From contig NZ_KB908025.1 of NCBI RefSeq assembly GCF_000382305.1, positions 62,001-126,000 of the forward strand: a stretch of DNA of 64,000 bases, in the 5' to 3' direction. The position numbers were made by a program, and so were the translations under genes. Under the pieces are notes generated by a model, which was not told where the DNA came from, searched no databases, and was given only the letters and a program-made list of their open reading frames with translations. The number at the start of each line of letters is the position of its first letter. The first letter of the stretch is position 1. The DNA is from Vitreoscilla stercoraria DSM 513. GTDB lineage: Bacteria > Pseudomonadota > Gammaproteobacteria > Burkholderiales > Neisseriaceae. Of this stretch, positions 44,681 to 52,968 are shown in pieces.

Positions 44681-44696
44681 GCGAGCTGCGAAAGGC

Positions 44697-45557
44697 TTAC
44701 TTGGTTAACAAGTGCAAAGCTTCTTCGTATTTGGCAACCGTTTTGGCAATCACATCAGCAGGCACTTGTGGTGCGGGTGCTTGTTTGTTCCAACCCGATG
44801 CTTCCAACCAGTCGCGTACAAATTGTTTGTCAAAAGAAGGAGGATTGGTGCCAACTGCATATTCATCTGCTGGCCAAAAACGGCTAGAATCAGGCGTCAA
44901 AACCTCATCCATCAAGACCAACGTACCGTTTTCATCAGTACCAAACTCAAATTTGGTATCGCAAATGATGATGCCGCGAGTGGCTGCATAATCAGCGGCT
45001 TTTTTGTACAAGGCAATCGCTTTTTCTTTCACTTCATTGGCCAAATCTGCACCAATGATTTGTGCAGCTTCGTCAAACGAAATGTTTTCGTCATGTTCGC
45101 CTACCGCCGCTTTGGTAGAAGGGGTGAACACCACTTCTGGCAATTGTTGCGCTTGTTGCAAGCCTGCTGGCAAATCGATGCCGCACAATTTGCCTGTTTG
45201 TTGGTAATCTTTCCAGCCGCTGCCTGTCAAATAACCGCGTACAATTGCTTCGATTTTGATAGGGGTCAATTTTTTGACCACCACAGCACGCTTATCCAAT
45301 ACACGAGCTTGTTCTTCAGGCAAAACGTCGTATACAGTTTGTCCGATGAATTGGTTAGGCATGATGTCTTTTAAGTAATCAAACCAAAAATTAGAAATTT
45401 GGGTCAAAATTTCACCTTTGGTTGGAATTGGGTCATCTAAAATCACATCAAAAGCCGATAAACGGTCTGTAGCGACCATCAACATACGTTGATCGTCGAT
45501 AGCATATAAGTCACGAACCTTACCGGAATAAATTTTTTCTAAGTCAATGGCGCTCAT
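44697..45557 (-). CDS. purC: SAICAR synthase
   Basis: A 286-residue phosphoribosylaminoimidazole-succinocarboxamide synthase of de novo purine synthesis, the longer PurC form. It starts MSAIDLEKIYSGKVRDLYAI; signature motifs are RLSAFDVILDDPIPTKG, VRGYLTGSGWKDYQQTG, HDENISFDEA and the Asp/Glu ATP-binding segment DTKFEFG. The start at 45557 follows AAAGAGA and matches homologues; the frame is open earlier with no support. It heads a minus-strand run with the AsmA and mnmC genes, divergent from thiL. Confidence 0.96.
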   Translation of the reverse strand: MSAIDLEKIYSGKVRDLYAIDDQRMLMVATDRLSAFDVILDDPIPTKGEILTQISNFWFDYLKDIMPNQFIGQTVYDVLPEEQARVLDKRAVVVKKLTPIKIEAIVRGYLTGSGWKDYQQTGKLCGIDLPAGLQQAQQLPEVVFTPSTKAAVGEHDENISFDEAAQIIGADLANEVKEKAIALYKKAADYAATRGIIICDTKFEFGTDENGTLVLMDEVLTPDSSRFWPADEYAVGTNPPSFDKQFVRDWLEASGWNKQAPAPQVPADVIAKTVAKYEEALHLLTK

Positions 45558-45743
45558 GGTGGTCTCTTTACCAAGCTTTGTCATACAAAAAGGAGCCGAG
45601 ATTATAGCCCTTTTTGCAGGTTTAGCGTGGGAATGCAGTACAATGTTTACCAAAGCTGACATTTATATGGCATATAATACTTTTAAAAACAAGCACTTTC
45701 CTGTTTTTGTGGCAGGTTTGTTAGCAAGAATTTTAGGTGGCAA

Positions 45744-46697
45744 ATGAAAGAATTTGATTTTATTAAGCAGTATTTGGTGAACCGTCAAAGTCAAGATGGG
45801 CAGTTGGTGTTGGGAATTGGTGATGATGCCGCCATTATTCGCCCTGATACGAGCCATGATATTCATATCAGCAGTGACATGTTAATTGGCGGTCGCCACT
45901 TTTTTACCGATGTCAGTGCAGCGGATTTGGCGTACAAAGTTTTGGCGGTGAATTTGTCTGACATGGCTGCCATGGGCGCAACGCCTAAATGGGCTTTGCT
46001 GAGCGTTGCAGTGCCGCAATTGCAAGAAGATTGGGTGCAAGATTTTTGCGACAGTTTGTTTGCTTTGGCAGACGAATATGGTGTGAATATCATTGGCGGT
46101 GATACCACGCAAGGGCCGTGGGCATTCAATGTCACCATTATGGGACAAACGCCTCAAGGCTTGGGCTTGCGTCGTGATGCGGCGCAAGTAGGTGATGATA
46201 TTTGGGTTACAGGACGCTTAGGGTTGGCTTGCGCGGCTTTGTTTGATCATTGGCAAGAGGTGCAATTGGATATGGATGTGTTTGCTGAATGTGAAGCGGC
46301 TCGTTTGCGTCCGCGTCCGCGCGTGGCTTTGGGACAACACCTAGTGTCTTTGGCGCATGCGGCACAAGATGTTTCTGATGGCTTTGCGCAAGATTTGGCG
46401 CACATTTTGAAAGCTTCTGGTGTCGGAGCCGTTATCAATGTCGATGCTTTGCCAACTTTGCCTGCATTAAAACACCACGAACAATGGCAACATTGGGTGT
46501 GTGCCGGTGGAGATGATTATGAATTGGTGTTTACTGCACCGAAGCATCAACGCCAAGCGATTTTACAGGCCGCTCAAACCACACAAACAGCGGTTTCTTT
46601 GGTAGGTGTCATTACTGAGCAGACTGATTTGATGTTGTTAGACTCAGACGGTGAAGCAGTGACATTAGAACAATGGGGGTTTGATCATTTTGAATAA
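45744..46697 (+). CDS. thiL: Thiamine-monophosphate kinase
   Basis: A 317-residue ThiL, phosphorylating thiamine monophosphate to thiamine diphosphate. It belongs to the AIR synthase-related fold. Motifs: GIGDDAAII (residues about 27-35), ISSDMLIGGRHFF, AVNLSDMAAMGATPKWALLS, GGDTTQGP and DVSDGFAQDLAHIL. The ATG is preceded by TTAGGTGG. It is the first gene of a tight run thiL-pgpA-apaG, an order often seen in Proteobacteria for the first two. A repeat word lies at 46207-46219. Confidence 0.95.
   Translation: MKEFDFIKQYLVNRQSQDGQLVLGIGDDAAIIRPDTSHDIHISSDMLIGGRHFFTDVSAADLAYKVLAVNLSDMAAMGATPKWALLSVAVPQLQEDWVQDFCDSLFALADEYGVNIIGGDTTQGPWAFNVTIMGQTPQGLGLRRDAAQVGDDIWVTGRLGLACAALFDHWQEVQLDMDVFAECEAARLRPRPRVALGQHLVSLAHAAQDVSDGFAQDLAHILKASGVGAVINVDALPTLPALKHHEQWQHWVCAGGDDYELVFTAPKHQRQAILQAAQTTQTAVSLVGVITEQTDLMLLDSDGEAVTLEQWGFDHFE
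46207..46219 (-). repeat. Uptake-sequence-like word inside thiL
   Basis: Exact complement of AAGCGTCCTGTAA, encoding VTGRLG in frame; single copy. Confidence 0.6.
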
Positions 46698-47184
46698 TCC
46701 AATCAAACCCACTTTGGCATGGTTATTAGAAAAACCCATTTGTTTTTTAGGTTTTGGTTTTGGCTCAGGCTTGGCGCCTGTGGCACCGGGAACATTTGGT
46801 ACCTTGCCTGCTCTACCTATTGCAGCGTTGTTATTGGTCTTGGGCTTAGGACCATGGGGTTTAACCATTTTATCGGTGTTGTTGTTTTTTGTCGGTATTG
46901 GCATTTGTGATTACACCGAAAAAGCCCTCGGTACCCAAGATTATGGTGGCATTGTTTGGGATGAAATTGTGGCCATGATGTTGGTTTTAGCATGGACACC
47001 CACAGGTTTTTGGTGGTGGGTCTTGGCATTTGCCTTATTTCGTTTTTTTGATGCAGTCAAGCCTTGGCCCATTCGATTTTTTGATGCCAAAGTGCATGGT
47101 GGGTTTGGCATCATGTTAGATGATGTGATTGCAGCTGGCTTTGCTTTGGTGGTTTTGGCAATCATACGGTGGATATTAGGATGA
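46681..47184 (+). CDS. pgpA: Phosphatidylglycerophosphatase A
   Basis: A protein of up to 167 residues that dephosphorylates phosphatidylglycerol phosphate in the inner membrane. PgpA signatures are FGFGSGLAPVAPGTFGTL near the N-terminus and YGGIVWDEIVAMM near residue 80, with four hydrophobic segments. Starts available are TTG at 46681 or TTG at 46690 (encoding MNNPIKPTLAW); the second lies 9 bases after a GGGGGT and agrees better with homologues. Either way the gene overlaps the end of thiL. Its stop overlaps the apaG ATG by 4 bases, a sign of translational coupling. Confidence 0.92.
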   Translation: MIILNNPIKPTLAWLLEKPICFLGFGFGSGLAPVAPGTFGTLPALPIAALLLVLGLGPWGLTILSVLLFFVGIGICDYTEKALGTQDYGGIVWDEIVAMMLVLAWTPTGFWWWVLAFALFRFFDAVKPWPIRFFDAKVHGGFGIMLDDVIAAGFALVVLAIIRWILG

Positions 47185-47561
47185 AACACATGGTGAGCGA
47201 AATTATGGTGGTGGTGGAACCACGTTTTTTGCCAGAATACAGTGACATGGTGCACGATGAATACGTGTTTGCATACCATATTGTGATTGAAAATCGAGGC
47301 TATGAAACGGTGACGCTAAAACGCCGTTTTTGGCGCATTACCGATGCCATGGGTCGTATCGATGAAATAGAAGGAGAAGGTGTGGTTGGTGAAACACCGA
47401 CTTTGGCGCCAGACGACGAATTTGATTACACCAGCAGCGCCCGTTTGCACACGCCTTGGGGTGAAATGATTGGACATTATGAATTTGAAACTGCCAGCGG
47501 TGAGCGGTTTCAAGTGCCGATTCCACGCTTTACTTTGAGTGCCAATGTGACTTTGCAATAA
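47181..47561 (+). CDS. apaG: ApaG family protein
   Basis: A 126-residue protein, single ApaG/DUF525 domain with a fibronectin-like fold: YVFAYHIVIENRG, TLKRRFWRITDAMGR, EGEGVVGETPTLAP, FDYTSSARLHTPWGEMIGHY. The biochemical role is not settled (implicated in Mg/Co sensitivity; the domain also occurs in F-box proteins). The start ATG overlaps the pgpA stop (ATGA). Last gene of the thiL-pgpA-apaG run. Confidence 0.93.
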   Translation: MKHMVSEIMVVVEPRFLPEYSDMVHDEYVFAYHIVIENRGYETVTLKRRFWRITDAMGRIDEIEGEGVVGETPTLAPDDEFDYTSSARLHTPWGEMIGHYEFETASGERFQVPIPRFTLSANVTLQ

Positions 47562-47642
47562 CTGTTTATTTTTTATTGTTAATTTTGAAATAATCTACTC
47601 AATGTGAGACAATGAAGACTGTTTACTTGACGGCTATTCATT

Positions 47643-48803
47643 GTGTTGAAAAAATCTTGGCTCAGTTTGGACATGGTGGCATTGTTTGCCAGCGTGTCCA
47701 TTGTTGGTTTGAGCACTGGCTTGACCATTCCCCTTGTGACTTTGTTATTGAATCAAAAAGGCTTGGCCTCTGATTGGCTTGGTATTGCTGCGGCGATGCC
47801 AGCTATTGGCATGTTGTTGGCATCTTTAATCAGCCACCGCTTGGCGAAAAAAGTGTCTAACAAAATCTTATTGCTTTGTGCCTCAGGCATGAGTGCCATC
47901 AGTATTTTGGCTTTGGGTTTTACCGATTCATTAACATGGTTATTGGCATGGCGCTTTGTGATGGGTTTTGGTTGTGGCTTGTTGGTGGTTTTGGGTGAGA
48001 CGTGGGTGAATGTGATTTCCACGCCAAGATGGCGTGGCCGTGTGGTCGCTGCTTATGCCACGATGTATACCATTTGCCAAGTGGCAGGACCCAGCATCTT
48101 AGCATGGTTTGGCTCAAATGCTGTTTGGCCTATTTGGATTGCGTTTGCGCTCAATGCACTGGGTTTTGCTTTGTTGTTACCGTCCAAATGTGATATGAAT
48201 TTGGATACCGATTCTCATCACAGTTTGTCGCCATGGAAAGTCATTGCGTATGTGCCTGCGATTATTTTAGCTATTTTTACGTTTGCCTTTTTTGATACGG
48301 CGATGTTGGCTTTGCTGCCGCTATATGGCTTGCAATATGGCTTGAGTGAGCAAATCGCTGTTTTGGCTGTGAGTGTGTTGTTTATTGGCGATGCGGTGTT
48401 TCAAATGCCGTTGGGATGGCTAGCAGACAAATTGGGTGCTGCACGGGTTCATGTGGGCAGCGCCGCAGTATTTGTCGTGAGCTTATTGTGTTTGCCTTGG
48501 GTGATGGGCAGTGGGTTGTTGTGGGTGATGTTGGTCATTATGGGTGCGAGTGCTGGCGGTTTGTATACTTTGGGCTTGATTCGTGTGGGCGGTCATTTTC
48601 AAGGACAGGATTTAATTGCTGCCAATGCCGCTATTGGTATCGTGTGGGGCATAGGCAGTTTGGCAGGACCATTGCTTAGCAATGCGTTGATGGGTGCTGT
48701 GGGCAGCAATGGTTTGTTATATGGCTTGGTGGCGTTGACGTTGGGCTTTTTGTGGTGCAGCCGTTTGCCGCAAAGCAAAGCGATTGCTTTACAAGAGGTA
48801 TGA
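47643..48803 (+). CDS. MFS transporter (YcaD-like)
   Basis: A 386-residue major facilitator with 12 predicted helices. Pattern matches the YcaD/UMF subgroup: LSTGLTIPLVTLLLNQKG in helix 1-2, LAWRFVMGFGCGLLVVLGETWVN around helix 4, and DAVFQMPLGWLADKLG in the central motif A repeat. The start is GTG at 47643 (or TTG 47646), without a clear ribosome site. Substrate unknown. It may form a separate unit, as 81 bases separate it from apaG; a repeat-pair terminator follows at 48868. Confidence 0.8.
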   Translation: MLKKSWLSLDMVALFASVSIVGLSTGLTIPLVTLLLNQKGLASDWLGIAAAMPAIGMLLASLISHRLAKKVSNKILLLCASGMSAISILALGFTDSLTWLLAWRFVMGFGCGLLVVLGETWVNVISTPRWRGRVVAAYATMYTICQVAGPSILAWFGSNAVWPIWIAFALNALGFALLLPSKCDMNLDTDSHHSLSPWKVIAYVPAIILAIFTFAFFDTAMLALLPLYGLQYGLSEQIAVLAVSVLFIGDAVFQMPLGWLADKLGAARVHVGSAAVFVVSLLCLPWVMGSGLLWVMLVIMGASAGGLYTLGLIRVGGHFQGQDLIAANAAIGIVWGIGSLAGPLLSNALMGAVGSNGLLYGLVALTLGFLWCSRLPQSKAIALQEV

Positions 48804-48867
48804 TGTTGTAAGCGCTGTATTCAATTGACTCATGGTTTATTGATTGTTTAGCCGCAATGAAGAGTAT

Positions 48868-48900
48868 AAAGCGTCCTGTAAATATTTACAGGACGCTTTT
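48868..48900. terminator. Repeat-pair palindrome between MFS and decarboxylase genes
   Basis: A perfect 32-base palindrome (AAAGCGTCCTGTAAAT and complement) with TTTT at its end, between two convergent genes; bidirectional intrinsic terminator. Confidence 0.87.
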
Positions 48901-48920
48901 AATTTATTGACAAGATGAAA

Positions 48921-50828
48921 CTAGGTTTGTAGTGCCAGCTGTTCTGCTTCGGTCAACACACGAATGTGCGCATGTTTGCCATGACCAATCAAACCATGGG
49001 TTTCAATCGGTTTGTCTTGGCTTAAAATATTGGCCAAGTATTTGACGATTTCAGCGGTAATGATTTGTCCTGGCACCAACACGGGAATGCCCGGTGGATA
49101 AGGTACGATTTGATCGCAACAGACTTTGCCTATCAATTGTTGGTGGGCTTTTTTGTCTTTGATTAAGGGGAGTCGCTCACCATCACAATAAAACGCATCG
49201 CGTGGCAAACATGCCAATTGTGAAAAATGCGGCACTTGTAAATCCCATTTTTGCCATTTCTTTTTGAGTTTTTTCTTTTTAGGAGCTTCTTGTGCCAATG
49301 TATTCAAAGCATGAATCAGGCGCATGGTTTTTTCAGCAGTGGTGCCGATAGTGACCAATAAACTGATGGTGGCAAACGTGGATTTTTCCACTTGAATGTG
49401 AAAACGCTCAAACAAAATGTCTTGTATGTGGTCGCCACTGTAACCACTTAAGCGGGTGTCAATGGTGATTTTGGTGGGGTCTAGACGAATGCCGTCTTGG
49501 GTTAAAGATTCAGGCAACAAATCTTCCAATTGCAAGACCCGAAAAACGCCTGTTTGATTGATGCGTTCGTGCAAAACTTGCACCAATTGCAAAGCGCGCG
49601 ATAATAGGCCGTAGCCTTCCATCACCATTTGCTGACGAGCGACGTCGAGGCTGGCCAAAATGCTGTATTGCGGGCTGGTTGAGGCGTGCATATTGAAGGT
49701 TTCACGCAGCAAATGTGGGTCAAAATCAGGGTCATTGACATGTACCATACTCGCTTGCGAAAAAGCAGACATGGTTTTATGGGTCGATTGGGTCACATAA
49801 TCGGCACCACATTCCAAAGCCGTTGGTCTAAAAGTAGGGTGGAAACGGGCAAAGCCATACCAAGCTTCATCGATGATGACTTTGATACCGCGTGCATGAG
49901 CGGCCTGTATGATGGGTTGTAAGTCGTAACACAAGCCATCGTAAGTTGAGCTGGTCAAAATCAAAGCTTTGGCATTGGGATGTGTTTGGATGGCTTGTAA
50001 AATCGATTGCAATGGCACTGGAGCAAACAATCCCAAGGCATTGTTGATGGCACTGTCTAAATAGACCGGTTTGGCACCTGATAAAATCACGCCATGGTGC
50101 ACAGATTTGTGACAATTGCGATCGAGTAGCAACACGTTACCCGGTGTGAGCAAGCTTTGTAAAATCACTTTGTTGGCAGTAGATGAGCCATTGGTGGCAA
50201 AATAAGTGTGTTGGGCACCAAATGCTTGTGCTGCCAAATCTTGCGCTTCTTGTATTACGCCTTCAGGATGCAATAAAGAATCCAATGCCAAAACCGAAAC
50301 TGACAAATCCGCTTGCCACATCGATTGTCCGACAAAATGGTAAAAATCGCTGCCCCAAGCCGATTGGCGTAAAGAATCGCCATTGGAGTGACCGGGGGTA
50401 TGCCATGAGTCGGCGTGTTTGGATAAATAAGATTTCAGTGCAGAGAAAAATGGTGTGGCCGCTTTGGCTTGTAAATGCGAGCATACTTGGGCAAGCAGCA
50501 AATCGGTGGCATTTTTGGCGTAAGTCAATACAGGCCACAAATGAAAGCGTTCGTTTTTCTTTTGTTGGTAGTCCCATAAGAATACGGACAACTCGCTGCG
50601 CCAATTTTCAGATAAATAAGCGTCCTGTAAGCTTTGTAATTGTGCCAAAGTCAAGCTGTTGGCATCTAAAATCAAAGCTTGTAAACGTGGGTCGACCAAG
50701 GCGGTTTCCCACTCTGTGATGGCATAATTGTCAAACACCACCATCATCGGTTCGGCCAATTGCATTTGATTGGCAATATGGCTTTGTCCATTTTTACTCA
50801 ATACCGCGACACTGCACAATGCACTCAT
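48921..50828 (-). CDS. Orn/Lys/Arg decarboxylase
   Basis: A 635-residue fold-I PLP decarboxylase of the ornithine/lysine/arginine family. The aminotransferase-like core carries DSWHTPGHSNGDSL, TYFATNGSSTANKVI, IDEAWYGFARFHP and the PLP Lys in TQSTHKTMSAFSQASM. The C-terminal domain has PYPPGIPVLVPGQII. It is shorter than the about 710-750-residue inducible enzymes; the N-terminal wing domain is only partly represented. A basic stretch (KKKKLKKKWQKW) joins the large and C-terminal domains. Which amino acid is used cannot be told. Polyamine synthesis or acid resistance are possible roles. A repeat word is at 50618-50630. Confidence 0.85.
   Translation of the reverse strand: MSALCSVAVLSKNGQSHIANQMQLAEPMMVVFDNYAITEWETALVDPRLQALILDANSLTLAQLQSLQDAYLSENWRSELSVFLWDYQQKKNERFHLWPVLTYAKNATDLLLAQVCSHLQAKAATPFFSALKSYLSKHADSWHTPGHSNGDSLRQSAWGSDFYHFVGQSMWQADLSVSVLALDSLLHPEGVIQEAQDLAAQAFGAQHTYFATNGSSTANKVILQSLLTPGNVLLLDRNCHKSVHHGVILSGAKPVYLDSAINNALGLFAPVPLQSILQAIQTHPNAKALILTSSTYDGLCYDLQPIIQAAHARGIKVIIDEAWYGFARFHPTFRPTALECGADYVTQSTHKTMSAFSQASMVHVNDPDFDPHLLRETFNMHASTSPQYSILASLDVARQQMVMEGYGLLSRALQLVQVLHERINQTGVFRVLQLEDLLPESLTQDGIRLDPTKITIDTRLSGYSGDHIQDILFERFHIQVEKSTFATISLLVTIGTTAEKTMRLIHALNTLAQEAPKKKKLKKKWQKWDLQVPHFSQLACLPRDAFYCDGERLPLIKDKKAHQQLIGKVCCDQIVPYPPGIPVLVPGQIITAEIVKYLANILSQDKPIETHGLIGHGKHAHIRVLTEAEQLALQT
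50618..50630 (+). repeat. Uptake-sequence-like word inside decarboxylase gene
   Basis: Exact AAGCGTCCTGTAA on the strand opposite to coding; single copy, encoding LQDAYLS on the coding strand. Confidence 0.6.
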
Positions 50829-50947
50829 GTGACACTCCTTGTAAGCGATGCTTCATTTTGCCTTATTTTAAGCAGATAAGTGAGAATTAAATTCTTTTTA
50901 AAATCACTAAATTGAAAAAAAGTTGCGATAATAAAGTGTTTCAATGC

Positions 50948-50976
50948 TTGTCAAAGTGTGAATAATTCTGCATAAT
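50948..50976 (+). promoter_or_regulatory. Promoter of the tRNA-Thr cluster
   Basis: TTGTCA (50948-50953), 17-base spacer, CATAAT (50971-50976); start expected near 50983, seven bases before the first tRNA. A good sigma-70 promoter. Confidence 0.7.
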
Positions 50977-50989
50977 TCAACCCTCTTTT

Positions 50990-51065
50990 GCCGGTATAGC
51001 TCAGTTGGTAGAGCAGTTGACTTGTAATCAAAAGGTCCCGAGTTCGACTCTTGGTGCCGGCACCA
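50990..51065 (+). tRNA. tRNA-Thr (UGU anticodon), copy 1
   Basis: A full 76-base cloverleaf with encoded CCA. Acceptor GCCGGTA pairs with TGCCGGC, D arm GCTC/GAGC, T arm CCGAG-TTCGACT-CTTGG. The anticodon loop CTTGTAA gives UGU, decoding ACA threonine codons. The top pair of the anticodon stem (27-43) is a G-A mismatch. First of three identical tandem genes. Confidence 0.95.
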
Positions 51066-51104
51066 AAAGAACCCATGCTACTTAGGGTATAAATCAGTAG
51101 TAAC

Positions 51105-51180
51105 GCCGGTATAGCTCAGTTGGTAGAGCAGTTGACTTGTAATCAAAAGGTCCCGAGTTCGACTCTTGGTGCCGGCACCA
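51105..51180 (+). tRNA. tRNA-Thr (UGU anticodon), copy 2
   Basis: Sequence identical to copy 1, 39 bases after it. The spacers before and after copies 2 are near-duplicates, both containing GGGTATAAATCAGTAG, so the whole unit of about 114 bases was duplicated. Confidence 0.95.
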
Positions 51181-51217
51181 AAAACCCATACTACTCAGGG
51201 TATAAATCAGTAGTGAC

Positions 51218-51293
51218 GCCGGTATAGCTCAGTTGGTAGAGCAGTTGACTTGTAATCAAAAGGTCCCGAGTTCGACTCTTGGTGCCGGCACCA
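51218..51293 (+). tRNA. tRNA-Thr (UGU anticodon), copy 3
   Basis: Third identical copy, followed directly by a strong terminator. Confidence 0.95.
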
Positions 51294-51300
51294 AATAATA

Positions 51301-51331
51301 AAAAGCCCCAATCAAAAGATTGGGGCTTTTT
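51301..51331 (+). terminator. Terminator of the tRNA cluster
   Basis: AAAAGCCCCAATC and GATTGGGGCTTTT form a 13-base stem with a 4-base AAAA loop and a T run. It can also serve the convergent roadblock-like gene. Confidence 0.93.
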
Positions 51332-51378
51332 ACATGAGTGGGTTTAATGGCGCCATGGTTCAAAAATCAAACTGTCGT

Positions 51379-51783
51379 TTAGGGAGCCAATTCGGTGAGA
51401 TTGGGAATGGCACGACGCAATGCTGTCCAACCCATGCCCAAGCTGGTGCGTTGGGTGGTGATGAGAATGGCTAGAATATCGGGTTTGTCAGGTAAAATAG
51501 CCATGAAATGGAACGTACCATCCGTTGTCATTTGGATTTCTTTAATGGCATTGTTGGCAGGCTTTTTGCGCTGATCGCTTAACATGGCTTCAACGGTTTT
51601 GACGGTTTTACCTCGAAACATGTCTACCGCAGCAGAAGATACGGCATCCAAATAACTTTGGTCAAAATGTGGCACTTGGTGGTATACCGATAATGGCAAG
51701 CCTGTAGACAAATCTACAACAGCCATGGCAATAGTGCCCTGAACTTCGTTATAAATATCTTGGCAGATTTGATTCAAACTCAT
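51379..51783 (-). CDS. Roadblock/LC7-like protein
   Basis: A 134-residue protein with no signal peptide or membrane segment. The order helix (ICQDIYNEV), strand (GTIAMAVVDLSTGLPLSVYH), helix (DAVSSAAVDMFRGKTVKTVEAML), strands (EIQMTTDGTFHFMAILPDKPDILAILITTQ) and final helix (LGMGWTALRRAIPNL) matches the roadblock/LC7 fold of MglB-like proteins, which regulate small Ras-like GTPases. No GTPase gene is adjacent. RBS AAGGAG lies 7 bases before the ATG. The family call is from pattern recognition only. Confidence 0.55.
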   Translation of the reverse strand: MSLNQICQDIYNEVQGTIAMAVVDLSTGLPLSVYHQVPHFDQSYLDAVSSAAVDMFRGKTVKTVEAMLSDQRKKPANNAIKEIQMTTDGTFHFMAILPDKPDILAILITTQRTSLGMGWTALRRAIPNLTELAP

Positions 51784-52029
51784 AAGAACTCCTTTGTAGA
51801 GAGGTTGTTGCCTGAGATGTAACGGTTGGGTGGACGACTGTCACTGGTTTGAATTCAACAATCTTTCATGGGATATTAAGCCCAATAGATTTTTAATGAT
51901 TTGATTTGGATTTATGATTGTAGACTATATCTTATTTGTCATGGTGATTTTTCAGTTCATTGGCATATCTTTAATCCAAAAACTGATTGTTGGTATTATG
52001 ATAAAGGTTCCCGTTTTAAGAGAAAAAAT

Positions 52030-52896
52030 ATGATTATTGTGATGCAGCCACAAGCTGCTGCTGAAGCCATTGAGCAAGTGGTTCAATATTTGCATAAGGC
52101 TGGTTTGCGTGAACACATTTCTGTGGGTGCGGAGCGTGTGATCATTGGAGCGGTGGGCGATGAGCGTGTTTTGGATGCGCGCGTGTTAGAGCAATTGCCA
52201 CAAGTAGAGCGTGCGGTGCGCATTGTCCATGACTGGCGCATCATCAGCCGTGAAGCACAGCCCAATGACAGTGTGTATGTGAGTTTTGGTGTGTTTTTGG
52301 GGCAAGAGTTGTTGAATTTGGACATCAAGCGTCCTGAAAACAGTGCTGTGGCATATTTAGACCCATTTTATATCCCTCACAGTCCTTATCAAGCACAGAC
52401 CACGATTTCTGAAACGCAATTGAGTCGACAATTGGTAGAGCAAGTGGCATCTTGGCATCAGCAGTACAAGCCTGTGATGGTACGCGTACGTGATTTGCGT
52501 CAATTGGATGATGTGTTGGCGGCGCAAGCAGACATGATTTATGTGGGTGGTGAATGGCTAGAAAGTCGTGTGATGCATCAAGAAATAGGTCGTTTGAATG
52601 TACCTGTGGTGGTGTGTAAAGACAAACACCACACTTTGGAGCAATGGCTGGTTGCCGCAGAGCGTGTGGCGATGCATGGCAATCACCAATTGATTTTGGG
52701 CGAGGCTGGCACTTTGAACATTCAATCCAAACAGTCTTACCGTTTAGACATTGAAGCGATTGCGCAAGCGGTCAAATACACACATTTGCCGGTTTTGGCG
52801 AATGTGACACGCTTGGGTTATGGCGTGTTAAGCCAAGCACAATTGGGACAATTGGCGGCGGTAGCAGGTGCGAAAATGGTGTTACAGGACGCTTAA
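52030..52896 (+). CDS. DAHP-synthase-like protein lacking catalytic residues
   Basis: A 288-residue protein. Residues 1-75 match the ferredoxin-like domain of AroF-type DAHP synthases almost position by position (MIIVMQPQ, HISVGAERVIIGAVGDERV, RIVHDWRIISREAQPNDSV). The rest follows the barrel order but key motifs are changed: GPCS is missing, KPRTSPYSFQG is absent, IQIGARN is IYVGGEW, LLKRG is VVCKDK, CERG is GEAG, and DPSH is NVTR. The chain ends at MVLQDA, before the segment carrying the last two metal ligands. So it is probably not a DAHP synthase; a regulatory or binding role is inferred. Start 52030 is preceded by AAGAGAAAAA; MQPQ at 52042 is an alternative. The last codons coincide with a repeat word. 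Confidence 0.7.
   Translation: MIIVMQPQAAAEAIEQVVQYLHKAGLREHISVGAERVIIGAVGDERVLDARVLEQLPQVERAVRIVHDWRIISREAQPNDSVYVSFGVFLGQELLNLDIKRPENSAVAYLDPFYIPHSPYQAQTTISETQLSRQLVEQVASWHQQYKPVMVRVRDLRQLDDVLAAQADMIYVGGEWLESRVMHQEIGRLNVPVVVCKDKHHTLEQWLVAAERVAMHGNHQLILGEAGTLNIQSKQSYRLDIEAIAQAVKYTHLPVLANVTRLGYGVLSQAQLGQLAAVAGAKMVLQDA
52327..52338 (+). repeat. Uptake-sequence-like word, CTGAA form
   Basis: AAGCGTCCTGAA inside the DAHP-synthase-like gene, encoding IKRPEN in frame; single copy. Confidence 0.5.
52882..52894 (-). repeat. Uptake-sequence-like word at the gene end
   Basis: The exact complement of AAGCGTCCTGTAA supplies the last four residues (LQDA) and the first base of the stop codon of the DAHP-synthase-like gene. 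Confidence 0.6.
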
Positions 52897-52925
52897 ATCA
52901 GCGTTTTTATTGCATAAATTCAAAA

Positions 52926-52953
52926 AAATGCCACCTTGTAAAAGGTGGCATTT
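52926..52953. terminator. Terminator between DAHP-like gene and mtrE
   Basis: AAATGCCACCTT and AAGGTGGCATTT form a 12-base stem with a GTAA loop, in the gap between convergent genes. Not built from the repeat word. Confidence 0.8.
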
Positions 52954-52968
52954 GTCATGCAAAAAACA

